Of a stretch of 64,000 bases of DNA, positions 8,127 to 16,338 are shown piece by piece. Origin of the DNA: Muribaculum sp. (lineage in GTDB: Bacteria > Bacteroidota > Bacteroidia > Bacteroidales > Muribaculaceae); assembly GCA_023667055.1 (NCBI GenBank), contig JAMPAV010000001.1, positions 559,836 through 623,835 of the forward strand, written 5' to 3'. Within the stretch, counting starts at the first letter, position 1. Each line of letters starts with the position of its first letter. The notes under the pieces were generated by a model. It was not told where the DNA came from, did not search any database, and worked only from the letters and a program-made list of their open reading frames with translations. A program made the position numbers and the translations under genes.

Positions 8127-9104
8127 CTACAGCTCAATATCCTGCTGCACGTCGTCCCAGTCGTCGAGGTCCGGCACCATGCCGCTTCCTCCCTCGATCG
8201 GGGTCGGTATGCTGAGCCCGTCTATAACCAGATGCACCCTCCTGCGGTCTGGAGCAGAATGCACCTGTCCGGTGACATCGAGGTTGGATCCGCTTGTGAA
8301 ACTGTATTTCGAGCCGTCGATCATCTCCACATAGAATGCCATTCTGTGAGGGGCGGATAATTCCTCATGATGACCGAAGGTGTAAAACTGTCCGCGCACC
8401 GTTGACTCCCCGTCCTTCCACGCCTCCACGGGGAGGGTGACATGGTCGTCGTGGAGTGTTTCCCCGGCCAGGTAGAGGGCCGGCGACATGCCGCTGAGCG
8501 CGCCGGAGATCTTCGCCACCTTGTCAAGGTTATCTACATTGCGCACCTCGTAGCTGTAGAGGCAGAGCATGTCGTGCGGATAGAGGGTGATGGTCTGGTC
8601 CTCCTCCCCGGTCACTACAACCTCAGTCTCGGAGCATCCCCACAGACAGTCGGGGGTGATCACCACCTCCTCGTCGCAGAAATTGCCGTTGCCGCCGCCC
8701 GTGGAGAGCCCGTTGCCATACATCGGCTCCAGAATATGTCCGGTCCTGGTGTAGCCGAAGTGCATGTCGAAGGCGCCGGTGCCGCCAAACTGCACGGCCT
8801 CTGTGTCGTTGTTGTAGGTAAGGGCGAGGTATCTGCCCGGCTTGAGCTGTATCTCGCCGCCCCGGGTGTTGCTGAAGTCGAAACGTGTGGCGTAGGAATC
8901 CACGTCGCGTCCTACCGGGTAGAAGAAGACGCACATGCCGGCGGGGTTCGCATCGGGGGCCTCGCTCCAGTCATACACGAGCTGCAGCCTGACGCCATGC
9001 GGGTGGTCGTAGCAGAACTCCTTGTGCTCGCACGATGACATCAGCAGGAGCAGTGTCACCACAGCCATCAGCGGAAGTATGGACAGGAGCATATTCCAAA
9101 GCAT
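8127..9104 (-). CDS. DUF5119 lipoprotein of the fimbrial operon
   Basis: 325 residues from the ATG at 9104. The frame is open back to an ATG at 9176 that overlaps the previous gene, but the extra 24 residues (NAQCILRNALCTMRNAQ) are the translation of a simple GCACAATG-type spacer repeat, so the later start is preferred; the upstream one would give ATGA-type coupling and cannot be excluded. A long hydrophobic leader ends in a lipobox LMSSC (Cys25), followed by EHKEFCYDHPHGVRLQLVYD, WSEAPDANPAGM and PGRYLALTYNNDTE, the pattern of DUF5119. Such proteins accompany fimbrillins in Bacteroidales pili and are inferred to be minor or anchor subunits. The gene is unusually GC-rich compared with the fimbrillin genes after it. 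Confidence 0.8.
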   Translation of the reverse strand: MLWNMLLSILPLMAVVTLLLLMSSCEHKEFCYDHPHGVRLQLVYDWSEAPDANPAGMCVFFYPVGRDVDSYATRFDFSNTRGGEIQLKPGRYLALTYNNDTEAVQFGGTGAFDMHFGYTRTGHILEPMYGNGLSTGGGNGNFCDEEVVITPDCLWGCSETEVVVTGEEDQTITLYPHDMLCLYSYEVRNVDNLDKVAKISGALSGMSPALYLAGETLHDDHVTLPVEAWKDGESTVRGQFYTFGHHEELSAPHRMAFYVEMIDGSKYSFTSGSNLDVTGQVHSAPDRRRVHLVIDGLSIPTPIEGGSGMVPDLDDWDDVQQDIEL

Positions 9105-9106
9105 TG

Positions 9107-9166
9107 ATTGTGCATTGCGCATTGTGCATAGCGCATTGCGCAATATGCACTGTGCATTGACATTAT
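9107..9166. repeat. GCACAATG-type degenerate spacer repeat
   Basis: Runs of TGCATTGCGCAT, TGTGCAT, AGCGCAT, TGCGCAATATGCAC, TGTGCATTGAC. The same kind of word recurs at 15211-15240 and 21485-21540. Here it fills the junction between the DUF3575 and DUF5119 genes and confuses start choice for the latter. Confidence 0.75.
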
Positions 9167-10554
9167 TGCTCATCACGCACCTCCTTTCTCTTGTTGACGT
9201 TGCCGTGGCCGATCAGCCACACCAGCGCCACCTCCGCCTTCGTCGGGCCGAGATAGTGACGGCGGTGGGTGGATTGCCACACGTAGTGGCCGTCCTTTGG
9301 CTCGTATTTCTCGTATAGTCCCGTTGTGTAGCCCACTCCGAGCGAGAAGTCTATGTTGAGGTGCTTGCCGATTGGGAGCGAGTAGCCGTACTCGAGGCCG
9401 AGCCCCCACATGCACCTGTCCCAGAGTGTGCCGCCCGGCTTGCCACCGATCTCGCCGGTGCCGCCCAACTCGAAGTCGTAGGTATAGACCTGCGCGTATG
9501 CGCCGAGGTGGTGTCCGGTGAGCGGTTTGCGGTGTGCCTTCTTGCCAAACCACCAGCGGCCGAACAGCTCGCCGCCGTAGGCACGCCAGTAGAAACTGCT
9601 GCTGTCTTTCTTCCACCATGCGTAGAGCCAGTTGCCCCCGAGCGATATGTCCTTGCCCAGGTATATCTCCACCCCGATGTTGGGCAGGGCGAGGGCGTCG
9701 TAGAGCATGTTGGTCCTTATGTCCATGTAGAAGGGCTTACGGGGTTCCTCCTCGATTTCCGGTTGCAAAGGTGGCAACTCCACAATGCTGATGGAGTCGA
9801 GGGCCGGCAACGCCGCCTCTGTCATGAGCTCTGTCTCAAACGGCACATAGATAGGGTTGGGGCGTTTCTCATACCACACCACAAGCTGTGAGGCGCGGAG
9901 CTCTGGGAAAAGATTGGCATACATATATCTGTATGGCACGCCTTTCCTTATCCGCTTCAGGTCGGCCACACTGTTTTCCCTCGGCACGGGGTTGTTGCGT
10001 ATGTCCATGATTATTTCGTCGATGGCCGCGAGTGTCTCGTCGCGGTAGGGCATGTTGTCATCCGCTGCCACCATTCTCCGCAGACCTTCCCAGTCCCGAC
10101 CGAGAAACCTGAAAATCTTCAGGGAGTCCGGGATGTCTGTGTATTTGGAAAGATAACTGAAGAGTGTGTTGGCGCGACGTTCCGACAGTCCCTGGTTGAA
10201 TGCCACCGAACCTTCGGGTGAGGCAGCTCCGAGCACCTCGATCCTGGTGATTTTATATAGGGTGTCGGCGAGCAGACTCTTGAATTTGTCTTCTATGCGG
10301 TTGAGTTCATGGCGGTTGTTGTGGAGATCAAGCTGCAGGTCGTGTTTGCTCTGCCTGAAGTAGATCCTCACGGAGTCAACGGCCATATCATCAGAATCGA
10401 CGGCAACCATGGGGTGTTCGTCTGAAGGAATCCCCGGCGCTGCTGCATTCTGTGCAAACGCATTGAAACCCAACAAGGCCAATAGCATCAGGATTACTGA
10501 CACTCCTGTCCTCTTGAATTTTAGATTAATTATATGCATCTTTACACGCTCCAT
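9163..10554 (-). CDS. DUF3575 outer-membrane protein with OmpA-like segment, first gene of the fimbrial operon
   Basis: 463 residues. ATGs at 10554 and 10539 both precede a signal peptide (about residues 17-35, ending AFAQ). Residues 60-150 carry an OmpA-like motif: IEVLGAASPEGSVAFNQGLS then ERRANTLFSYL. The C-terminal half (PFYMDIRTNMLYDALALPNI, VEIYLGKDISLGGNWLYAWW, ending in aromatic beta-strand segments) fits DUF3575, a predicted outer-membrane beta-barrel. In Bacteroidales this family heads fimbrial operons and is presumed to help anchor or assemble the pilus at the outer membrane. The next gene's possible early ATG overlaps its stop. It is the first gene downstream of the invertible promoter region, with a leader of roughly 240 nt. 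Confidence 0.8.
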   Translation of the reverse strand: MERVKMHIINLKFKRTGVSVILMLLALLGFNAFAQNAAAPGIPSDEHPMVAVDSDDMAVDSVRIYFRQSKHDLQLDLHNNRHELNRIEDKFKSLLADTLYKITRIEVLGAASPEGSVAFNQGLSERRANTLFSYLSKYTDIPDSLKIFRFLGRDWEGLRRMVAADDNMPYRDETLAAIDEIIMDIRNNPVPRENSVADLKRIRKGVPYRYMYANLFPELRASQLVVWYEKRPNPIYVPFETELMTEAALPALDSISIVELPPLQPEIEEEPRKPFYMDIRTNMLYDALALPNIGVEIYLGKDISLGGNWLYAWWKKDSSSFYWRAYGGELFGRWWFGKKAHRKPLTGHHLGAYAQVYTYDFELGGTGEIGGKPGGTLWDRCMWGLGLEYGYSLPIGKHLNIDFSLGVGYTTGLYEKYEPKDGHYVWQSTHRRHYLGPTKAEVALVWLIGHGNVNKRKEVRDEQ

Positions 10555-10770
10555 ATTTGCTATTACATCAATCCGATAGTAATCGTCTGTCGTATATCCT
10601 TGTTAATAATTTGTACTATGTTGTGATTGCGTCCCCAAATGGTGAAAGGGTCGGCATAATTTGTATTGTTTCTTTATTGCGTTGTCAATCAATCTGATTG
10701 GCAGTATCTTTACATCAAAACTCGATTGTCTTCTCAAGTAAGTGATACCAGTCTTGACTATCATTTTTAG

Positions 10771-10791
10771 GTATCTCTATCCAAGAGATAC
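10771..10791 (+). repeat. left inverted repeat of the invertible promoter
   Basis: GTATCTCT-ATCCA-AGAGATAC: two 8-bp palindromic arms around an asymmetric 5-base core, the design of a tyrosine-recombinase crossover site. Its reverse complement recurs at 10958-10976. Confidence 0.8.
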
Positions 10792-10804
10792 TTGATTCAT
10801 GGCG

Positions 10805-10836
10805 CAAAGTTATACAATTTATTAGATATGTGCAAG
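10805..10836 (-). promoter_or_regulatory. fimbrial operon promoter inside the invertible segment
   Basis: On the minus strand CTTG (10836-10833), 20 bases, then TAACTTTG (10812-10805), followed by CG: a good match to the Bacteroidetes TTTG-N20-TAnnTTTG promoter. It points to the DUF3575 gene, whose start is about 240 bases downstream. Because it lies between the inverted repeats, inversion of the segment would turn it toward ung. The present orientation is therefore predicted to be ON. Confidence 0.7.
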
Positions 10837-10889
10837 TTTTGCGCGTCTTTTTTTTGTTAAAAATTTCAAATTTTTAAAACATCCTTGCC

Positions 10890-10997
10890 GATTGTTTAGC
10901 AAACGACAAAATCTGGATTGTTTAAAATTCGCATTGCCAATTAATTACAAAATTTCAGTATCTCTTGGATAGAGATTTTACGATTTGCTAAACAATC
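10890..10997. repeat. 14-bp inverted pair overlapping the invertible segment
   Basis: GATTGTTTAGCAAA at 10890-10903 and its exact complement TTTGCTAAACAATC at 10984-10997. One arm is inside and one just outside the main inverted repeats, so inversion would change their relation from inverted to direct. A third partial copy (GGATTGTTTA) lies at 10915-10924. Confidence 0.7.
10958..10976 (-). repeat. right inverted repeat of the invertible promoter
   Basis: GTATCTCT-TGGAT-AGAGAT, 19 bases matching the reverse complement of the left copy exactly; only the outermost two bases of the 21-base site differ. The two sites enclose 166 bases. Confidence 0.8.
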
Positions 10998-11043
10998 TAA
11001 CTCAAATTTCGGTTTTAAATCTATTCACGTAATGGATAGAAAA

Positions 11044-11366
11044 GATTCGACCTCAAACGCAGATCCGGCTTCGCCGGGTTTCGCGCGGAGGAACGCGGAT
11101 CTCTTTTTAATTCAACGTCATCTCAGGCAATGCAGATTAATTTTGCCGTGCAAAATTTCGGATAGGGACCGATAGCTGCGGAATCTGCCACGGAAATTTT
11201 TTCAGAAGTCGGCGATCCGTATCTATCGGCTTTCATCGGCAATTTTGCGTAAGCAAAATGATCGGCGTTGCCATGCCTAAAAAACTTCAAATATTTGAAA
11301 TTTAATAAAATCCGCATCTATCCGCGCACAAACCGGCCTTCGCCGGATCCGCGTTGGGGTCAAATC
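11044..11366. mobile_element. MITE-like element with 57-bp imperfect terminal inverted repeats
   Basis: The left end (11044-11100: GATTCGACCTCAAACGCAGA then TCCGGC..) and the reverse complement of the right end (11310-11366: GATTTGACCCCAACGCGGAT then CCGGC..) match at about three quarters of positions with one or two single-base gaps. Each end carries its own GCCGG-type hairpin. The interior has two small hairpins, ATTTTGC/GCAAAAT at 11139-11157 and again at 11242-11259, and no coding frame. The structure fits a non-autonomous, foldback or MITE-type repeat; no target-site duplication was clearly identified. Confidence 0.6.
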
Positions 11367-11528
11367 ACTCCCATCCAATACAGAAGAAAAAGAACATTTT
11401 CTTTATGCATTATCCTAAAACCGAAACTTAAGTAAAATAAGCATCCCCCAATCATCGTTTATATAAAAGATTCAACTTTAGCTCGGTGAGCTTGCGAAAC
11501 TTAAGTTGGTTAAAGACACAGATTAAAC

Positions 11529-12197
11529 ATGGATGTGCGCATTGAAAGGGGATGGAAGGAGCAACTGAAAGATGAGTTTGACAAGGAGTATTTCGCCAGA
11601 CTCACAGATATGGTACGTCGCGAATATGCCGATCCGCAGGTGACGGTATATCCTCCTGCCTCAAGAATTTTCTCTGCTTTCGACCTTGTGCCCTTCAATG
11701 ATGTGAAGGTCGTGATCATAGGTCAGGATCCATATCACGGTCCGGGACAGGCCAACGGGCTATGTTTTTCAGTGAACCCCGGCATCGATATTCCCCCTTC
11801 TCTACGAAATATCTTCAAGGAAATATCCTCAGACACGGGTGCTCCAATTCCGGACAATGGCGACCTTACCCGTTGGGCACAGCAGGGCGTGCTTATGCTC
11901 AACGCAACTCTGACAGTGAGGGCTCACCAGCCCAAATCACATGCAGGACTCGGTTGGGAACGGTTTACTGATGCGGCAGTCGCGGCGCTCAACGAACATC
12001 GCGACAACTTGGTATTCCTTCTATGGGGGTCTGACGCAATCCGCAAGGGAGCGCTCATCGACCGCAACCGGCACTTGGTGCTGACCGCAGCTCACCCGTC
12101 GCCACTTTCGGCCTACCGTGGATTCTTCGGTTGCCGCCACTTCTCACAGGCCAACGCCTATCTCTACTCCCGCGGTGTTTCTCCCATTCTTTGGTAA
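11529..12197 (+). CDS. ung: uracil-DNA glycosylase, family 1
   Basis: 222 residues, the usual size for Ung. It removes uracil from DNA, the first step of base-excision repair of deaminated cytosine or misincorporated dUMP. Motif A is GQDPYHGPGQANGL with the catalytic water-activating Asp at 67; SVNPG and PPSLRNIFKEI follow as in the family; LLWGSDA and HPSPLSAYRGFFGCRHFS (about 189-206) form the uracil- and DNA-intercalation loop with its catalytic His. The ATG at 11529 has the purine-rich context ACAGATTAAAC before it. It stands alone, 119 bases before the DUF389 gene. If the fimbrial promoter inverted, its transcript would run toward this gene. Confidence 0.97.
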   Translation: MDVRIERGWKEQLKDEFDKEYFARLTDMVRREYADPQVTVYPPASRIFSAFDLVPFNDVKVVIIGQDPYHGPGQANGLCFSVNPGIDIPPSLRNIFKEISSDTGAPIPDNGDLTRWAQQGVLMLNATLTVRAHQPKSHAGLGWERFTDAAVAALNEHRDNLVFLLWGSDAIRKGALIDRNRHLVLTAAHPSPLSAYRGFFGCRHFSQANAYLYSRGVSPILW

Positions 12198-12315
12198 TCA
12201 GGATGACCATACGATACCCATAAGCACATAAGCTGGCTTACGAAAGTTGAATGGGTAAAAATCGAAAGTCCATGCTCGTTTGTTATAGATAAAATCACCT
12301 TTCAACTATTATACT

Positions 12316-13701
12316 ATGGATAACTCTAACCCCACAAATAATTTCTGGAACAGACTCAGGAATTTCTCTGAGGAATACTTCACATTCAATGGTTTCCTAA
12401 TCCCACAGGCAGATGCAGAACAGGCTATCCGTGAAGAAGTGACATTCAGAGGCACAAACATAGTCATTCTTGTGCTTGCTATCTTCATAGCTTCCCTTGG
12501 ACTTAACACCAATTCCACAGCCGTCATCATAGGCGCCATGCTTATATCCCCTCTAATGGGTCCCATCATAGGTATAGGATTGGGAATAGGAATCACAGAC
12601 TTTGACCTGCTGAAACGCTCCTTGCGCAATCTGCTGATTGCCGCAGCGTTCTCAATGCTTACCTCTACAATTTATTTCCTTATTTCACCGGTGGCTGAAG
12701 GTCACAGCGAATTGCTTGCCAGGACTACCCCTACGATATATGATGTGCTGATAGGGTTTTTAGGTGGCGGTGCCGGTATTGTGGCCATTTGCTCGAGAAG
12801 CAAGGGGAATGTAATACCCGGTGTGGCTATAGCCACAGCACTTATGCCCCCGCTTTGCACGGCAGGATATGGCCTTGCCACCCTGCAAATGCACTACTTC
12901 CTCGGGGCTTCATATCTTTTCATCATAAACTCCATTTTTATTGGTCTCGCCACCTTCTTGGGTGTCAAATTGTTCAAGTTCAAGCCCGTTGCCACATCAG
13001 ATCCCGTAAGGGCTAAAAAGGTGCGTAGAATGGTATATACCGTGTCCATCCTTGCACTTATCCCTTCAATATATCTGACTTACACCATGTTGCGCCAAAG
13101 TCGCTTTGAAATTGATGCCTCGCGATTTATCAGCAGCGAATGTCAGTGGCCCGACACGCATGTGTTGTCATCAGACATTAAATGGAAAAAGGACCAGAGA
13201 GAGATTGACATCACTCTGATAGGAAAGACTTTGCCTCAGGATTCCCTGCAACTCGCTCTTTCGTCGCAGATGCGGTTTTACGGACTTGCCGGTACCCGGC
13301 TTAAGATCATACAGGGCGACCAGCAGTTAAACTCCAAGTCAATGGGCGACGCAACCCTGAAAGACATCTATCAGATAAGTCAGGCCACAATCCAGGAAAA
13401 ACAACAGAAGATTGACTCCCTCACTCATCTCTTGAAGGAATATCACAAGGAGTTGTCGGGCGCGGCAACCGTGAGTCCGGAGTTAAAGGTGGTATTTCCA
13501 TGGATTCGTGAAATCGCCATAACCCGTTCGGTGGTGGCATCTCCGCAGACAGAGCATAAAGACACGCTCAATCTCGCCCTCGTCTCAACCCTGAATCACA
13601 GAATCACTCCGGCCGAGGATGCGAAACTGACAGAGTATCTGAAGGCCCGTCTGAAATTAAAGCAGTTGAGGACCGTGAATCTCCCCGGCAATATCAATTG
13701 A
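12316..13701 (+). CDS. DUF389 family membrane protein
   Basis: 461 residues. A short cytoplasmic start leads to about six membrane segments between residues 48 and 255, including NIVILVLAIFIASLGLNTNS, TAVIIGAMLISPLMGPIIGI and later GVAIATALMPPLCTAGYGLA, the highly conserved core of DUF389 (TIGR00341) proteins. The C-terminal part (about 270-461) is soluble and probably periplasmic; it contains a coiled-coil-like stretch (IQEKQQKIDSLTHLLKEYHK). The biochemical role of the family is not established. The gene's last 8 bases overlap, tail to tail, with the flippase-like gene on the other strand. Confidence 0.85.
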   Translation: MDNSNPTNNFWNRLRNFSEEYFTFNGFLIPQADAEQAIREEVTFRGTNIVILVLAIFIASLGLNTNSTAVIIGAMLISPLMGPIIGIGLGIGITDFDLLKRSLRNLLIAAAFSMLTSTIYFLISPVAEGHSELLARTTPTIYDVLIGFLGGGAGIVAICSRSKGNVIPGVAIATALMPPLCTAGYGLATLQMHYFLGASYLFIINSIFIGLATFLGVKLFKFKPVATSDPVRAKKVRRMVYTVSILALIPSIYLTYTMLRQSRFEIDASRFISSECQWPDTHVLSSDIKWKKDQREIDITLIGKTLPQDSLQLALSSQMRFYGLAGTRLKIIQGDQQLNSKSMGDATLKDIYQISQATIQEKQQKIDSLTHLLKEYHKELSGAATVSPELKVVFPWIREIAITRSVVASPQTEHKDTLNLALVSTLNHRITPAEDAKLTEYLKARLKLKQLRTVNLPGNIN

Positions 13702-15202
13702 CGATGCGCCGCAGACGTGCGGAGAGGAAAGGAATGTTTTCGAAATATACCACCACGAAAAGATAGACTGCAAGCAAGAGAATGCGGACCGGATATGTAA
13801 TCCACGGCGATGACTGAAGGTCGCACACCGCCCCGAGCCCCCAGAGGACTGCGGCAAAAAGTGCATATAGCGAGATTCTCTTCACCTGATATGGAATGGG
13901 ATAATATTTCCTGCCGAGCAAATAACTCACCACCATTATAGAGGCGTATGATATCAGCGCGGCCCATGCACTGCCGATGTATCCGTTGGGAATACCTATT
14001 GCGGGCACAAGTGTCAGGTTGCCGGCAAGCATAAGCACAAAACCGAGAAGCGAGAGATACATTCCCCAGATGGTGCGGTCGGTCAGTTTATACCAAAGTG
14101 AAAGATTGAAGTATATTCCGAAGCATAAATCGGCTATCATCATGATCGGCACAACCCCGAGACCGGCCCAATATGAAGGAGATATAAAATACTTTATGAC
14201 CGGAAGGAAATACATCACGCCGAGGAAAATGGCAAGTCCGAAGATGACGAAATATTTCATGGCATCACAATAGGCCTGCGTCTTATCCTCGCCCTGTCGG
14301 GCAGCCTGTGAGAAAATGAAGGGTTCGTAGGCATAGCGGAATGCCTGGGTGAACATCATCATGACCACGGCAATCTTGATGTTGGCTCCGAAAAGCCCCA
14401 CCATCGTGCGGGCTGCCTCCGTATCGCCGGGAAAGAGATAGGGGATGATAAGCTGTCCCATGCCCTGACTCAGATTGCCCGCCACCCCAAGCACGAGCAG
14501 AGGCCAGGAGTATTTCAGCATGGCCTTCAGCAATGTCAGGTCGCATACCAATTTAGGCACCTTCATCCAAGGAAGAAGACACATAAGAACCACAACCGAA
14601 CTGATTACGTTCGCAAGGAAGATCCAACCCACACCAAACGATGCCCCGCCGAGTGGGTCATAAAACCATGAGATGAGCTGCGGCAAATTCCGGTATATTG
14701 CCGGACAGGCAAGCAAAAAGAACAGATTAAGTCCGATGTTGACACCGATGTTGACCAACTTTATCCCTGCAAACACCCATGCCTTGCGCCGGAACCTGAG
14801 GTAGGCAAACGGGAGATTCGCCACAGCATCAATGGCCACGGTAAATGCCATCATCCATACATATTCCGGATGATGCGGCAGTTTGATTGCCACGGAAATT
14901 GGCGTGAGGAATATAGAGACCAGAAGCACAAACAAAGCGGATGTCGTGATAAGCGACACCATCGAAGTGCTATATACTCGCGAAGGGTCCTCCTCGCGGT
15001 TGGCATACCGGAAAAAACCGGTTTCCATGCCATAGTTGAGTATCACGATAAGCACAGCGACCATGGCGTAGAGATAACTCACCACGCCATATTCAGCCTC
15101 GGCAAATATATAGGTATATAGAGGGACAAGTCCCCAGTTGAGGAATCGTCCGATGATGCTGCTGAGTCCATATACAGCAGTGTCCTTTACAAGTGAATTC
15201 AT
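13694..15202 (-). CDS. Wzx/MATE-like polysaccharide flippase
   Basis: 502 residues from the ATG at 15202 (MNSLVKDTAVYGLSSIIGRF). An ATG at 15232 lies within a GCACAATG-type spacer repeat and is rejected. The start, GLVPLYTYIFAEAEYGVVSY and the run of about 12-14 hydrophobic segments fit the polysaccharide-transport family of the MOP superfamily, which flips lipid-linked sugar units across the inner membrane. It is not next to glycosyltransferases; it is the last gene of the run lysS to ruvB, 107 bases after ruvB. Its substrate is unknown, and a lipid II or exopolysaccharide precursor is possible. Its stop overlaps the convergent DUF389 gene by 8 bases. Confidence 0.8.
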   Translation of the reverse strand: MNSLVKDTAVYGLSSIIGRFLNWGLVPLYTYIFAEAEYGVVSYLYAMVAVLIVILNYGMETGFFRYANREEDPSRVYSTSMVSLITTSALFVLLVSIFLTPISVAIKLPHHPEYVWMMAFTVAIDAVANLPFAYLRFRRKAWVFAGIKLVNIGVNIGLNLFFLLACPAIYRNLPQLISWFYDPLGGASFGVGWIFLANVISSVVVLMCLLPWMKVPKLVCDLTLLKAMLKYSWPLLVLGVAGNLSQGMGQLIIPYLFPGDTEAARTMVGLFGANIKIAVVMMMFTQAFRYAYEPFIFSQAARQGEDKTQAYCDAMKYFVIFGLAIFLGVMYFLPVIKYFISPSYWAGLGVVPIMMIADLCFGIYFNLSLWYKLTDRTIWGMYLSLLGFVLMLAGNLTLVPAIGIPNGYIGSAWAALISYASIMVVSYLLGRKYYPIPYQVKRISLYALFAAVLWGLGAVCDLQSSPWITYPVRILLLAVYLFVVVYFENIPFLSARLRRIVN

Positions 15203-15210
15203 TTTAATTA

Positions 15211-15240
15211 ATGCACGATGCACAATGCACAATGCACAAT
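15211..15240. repeat. GCACAATG spacer repeat
   Basis: ATGCACGATGCACAATGCAC then AATGCACAAT: four tandem near-copies of an 8-9 base word between ruvB and the flippase-like gene; a related GTGAATTGTGCATTGG lies at 15292-15307. Confidence 0.8.
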
Positions 15241-15309
15241 TTTTATGAGATTGGGTCTTAGTCTAAAAATTCGCACGCATCGTCAGACAATTGTGAATTG
15301 TGCATTGGA

Positions 15310-16338
15310 TTAATCGAAGAGGGAGGGTTCGGAGGCCTTGGGATAGCGGCCGAGGTGGCGGAAGGCGAGTTCCGTAACCTCACGTCCGCGTGGAGTACGC
15401 TTCAAAAACCCCTCCTTTATCAGGAACGGCTCATACACCTCCTCTATCGTGCCGCTGTCTTCACCAAGTGCCGTGGCAATCGTGGTCAGTCCCACAGGAC
15501 CACCGCCAAACTTGTCGATGATAGTGACGAGGATACGGTTGTCGATTTCATCCAGACCATGCGTGTCTATGTTGAGAGCCTCAAGCGACATCTTGGCCGT
15601 AGGGAGGTCGATGGTACCGTTGCCTCTGACCATAGCGAAGTCGCGCACCCTTCGGAGAAGGGCGTTGGCAATACGCGGAGTGCCACGGCTGCGGACCGCT
15701 ATCTCAAGAGCTGCGTCTTCGTTGATGGTGGTCTTCAGCAGACTGGCCGAACGCTTGACGATTCCCTTGAGGGTGTCGTGGTCATAATATTCAAGATGGC
15801 AGTTTATTCCGAAACGCGCACGCAAGGGGGCTGTGAGCAGACCGCTTCTTGTGGTGGCGCCTACGAGAGTGAACGGCGAGATGGTCAGTTGCACGGATTT
15901 TGCACCAGGACCCTTGTCGAGCATGATGTCGATACGATAGTCCTCCATCGCGGAGTAAAGATATTCCTCCACAATGGGATGCAGACGATGGATTTCGTCG
16001 ATGAAAAGCACGTCGTGAGGTTCGAGGCTCATCAGGATGCCGGCGAGGTCGCCCGGTTTGTCGAGCACAGGACCACTTGTCACCTTGAAGCCCACGTTGA
16101 GCTCATTAGCCACTATGTTGCTGAGGGTGGTCTTGCCAAGCCCCGGCGGTCCATGGAGCAGAGTGTGGTCGAGAGCCTCGCCGCGCATACGGGCGGCCTG
16201 CACGAAGACGCGCAGGTTGGAGACAATCTTCTCCTGACCGCTGAAGTCGTCGAAACTCAGCGGCCGGAGAGCCTTTTCTATGTCGCGGTCGCTTCCGCGC
16301 GGAGTGGAGTCGGATGCGTGAATATCAAATTCGGGCAT
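15310..16338 (-). CDS. ruvB: Holliday junction branch migration helicase RuvB
   Basis: 342 residues, normal RuvB length. It is the ATPase motor that with RuvA moves Holliday junctions during recombinational repair. Walker A GPPGLGKT at 63-70, Walker B LFIDEIHR (DEIH 114-117), sensor-type GATTRSG near 160, and a C-terminal winged helix (FLKRTPRGREVTELAFRHLG). The first 25 residues (SDRDIEKALRPLSFDDFSGQ) are the family start. Its ATG shares one base with the tyrS stop (TAATG-type junction), so the two are probably translationally coupled. ruvA and ruvC are not in the window. Confidence 0.98.
   Translation of the reverse strand: MPEFDIHASDSTPRGSDRDIEKALRPLSFDDFSGQEKIVSNLRVFVQAARMRGEALDHTLLHGPPGLGKTTLSNIVANELNVGFKVTSGPVLDKPGDLAGILMSLEPHDVLFIDEIHRLHPIVEEYLYSAMEDYRIDIMLDKGPGAKSVQLTISPFTLVGATTRSGLLTAPLRARFGINCHLEYYDHDTLKGIVKRSASLLKTTINEDAALEIAVRSRGTPRIANALLRRVRDFAMVRGNGTIDLPTAKMSLEALNIDTHGLDEIDNRILVTIIDKFGGGPVGLTTIATALGEDSGTIEEVYEPFLIKEGFLKRTPRGREVTELAFRHLGRYPKASEPSLFD

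Larger units (their letters stand above)
10555..11528. other. regulatory spacer: invertible promoter and MITE-like element
   Basis: 974 bases without a gene between divergent fimbrial and ung genes. It holds the fimbrial leader, the inverted-repeat bracketed promoter (10771-10976), a further 14-bp inverted pair, a 323-bp element with long terminal inverted repeats (11044-11366), and two copies of the CGAAACTTAAGT border word (about 11425 and 11496). Confidence 0.6.
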
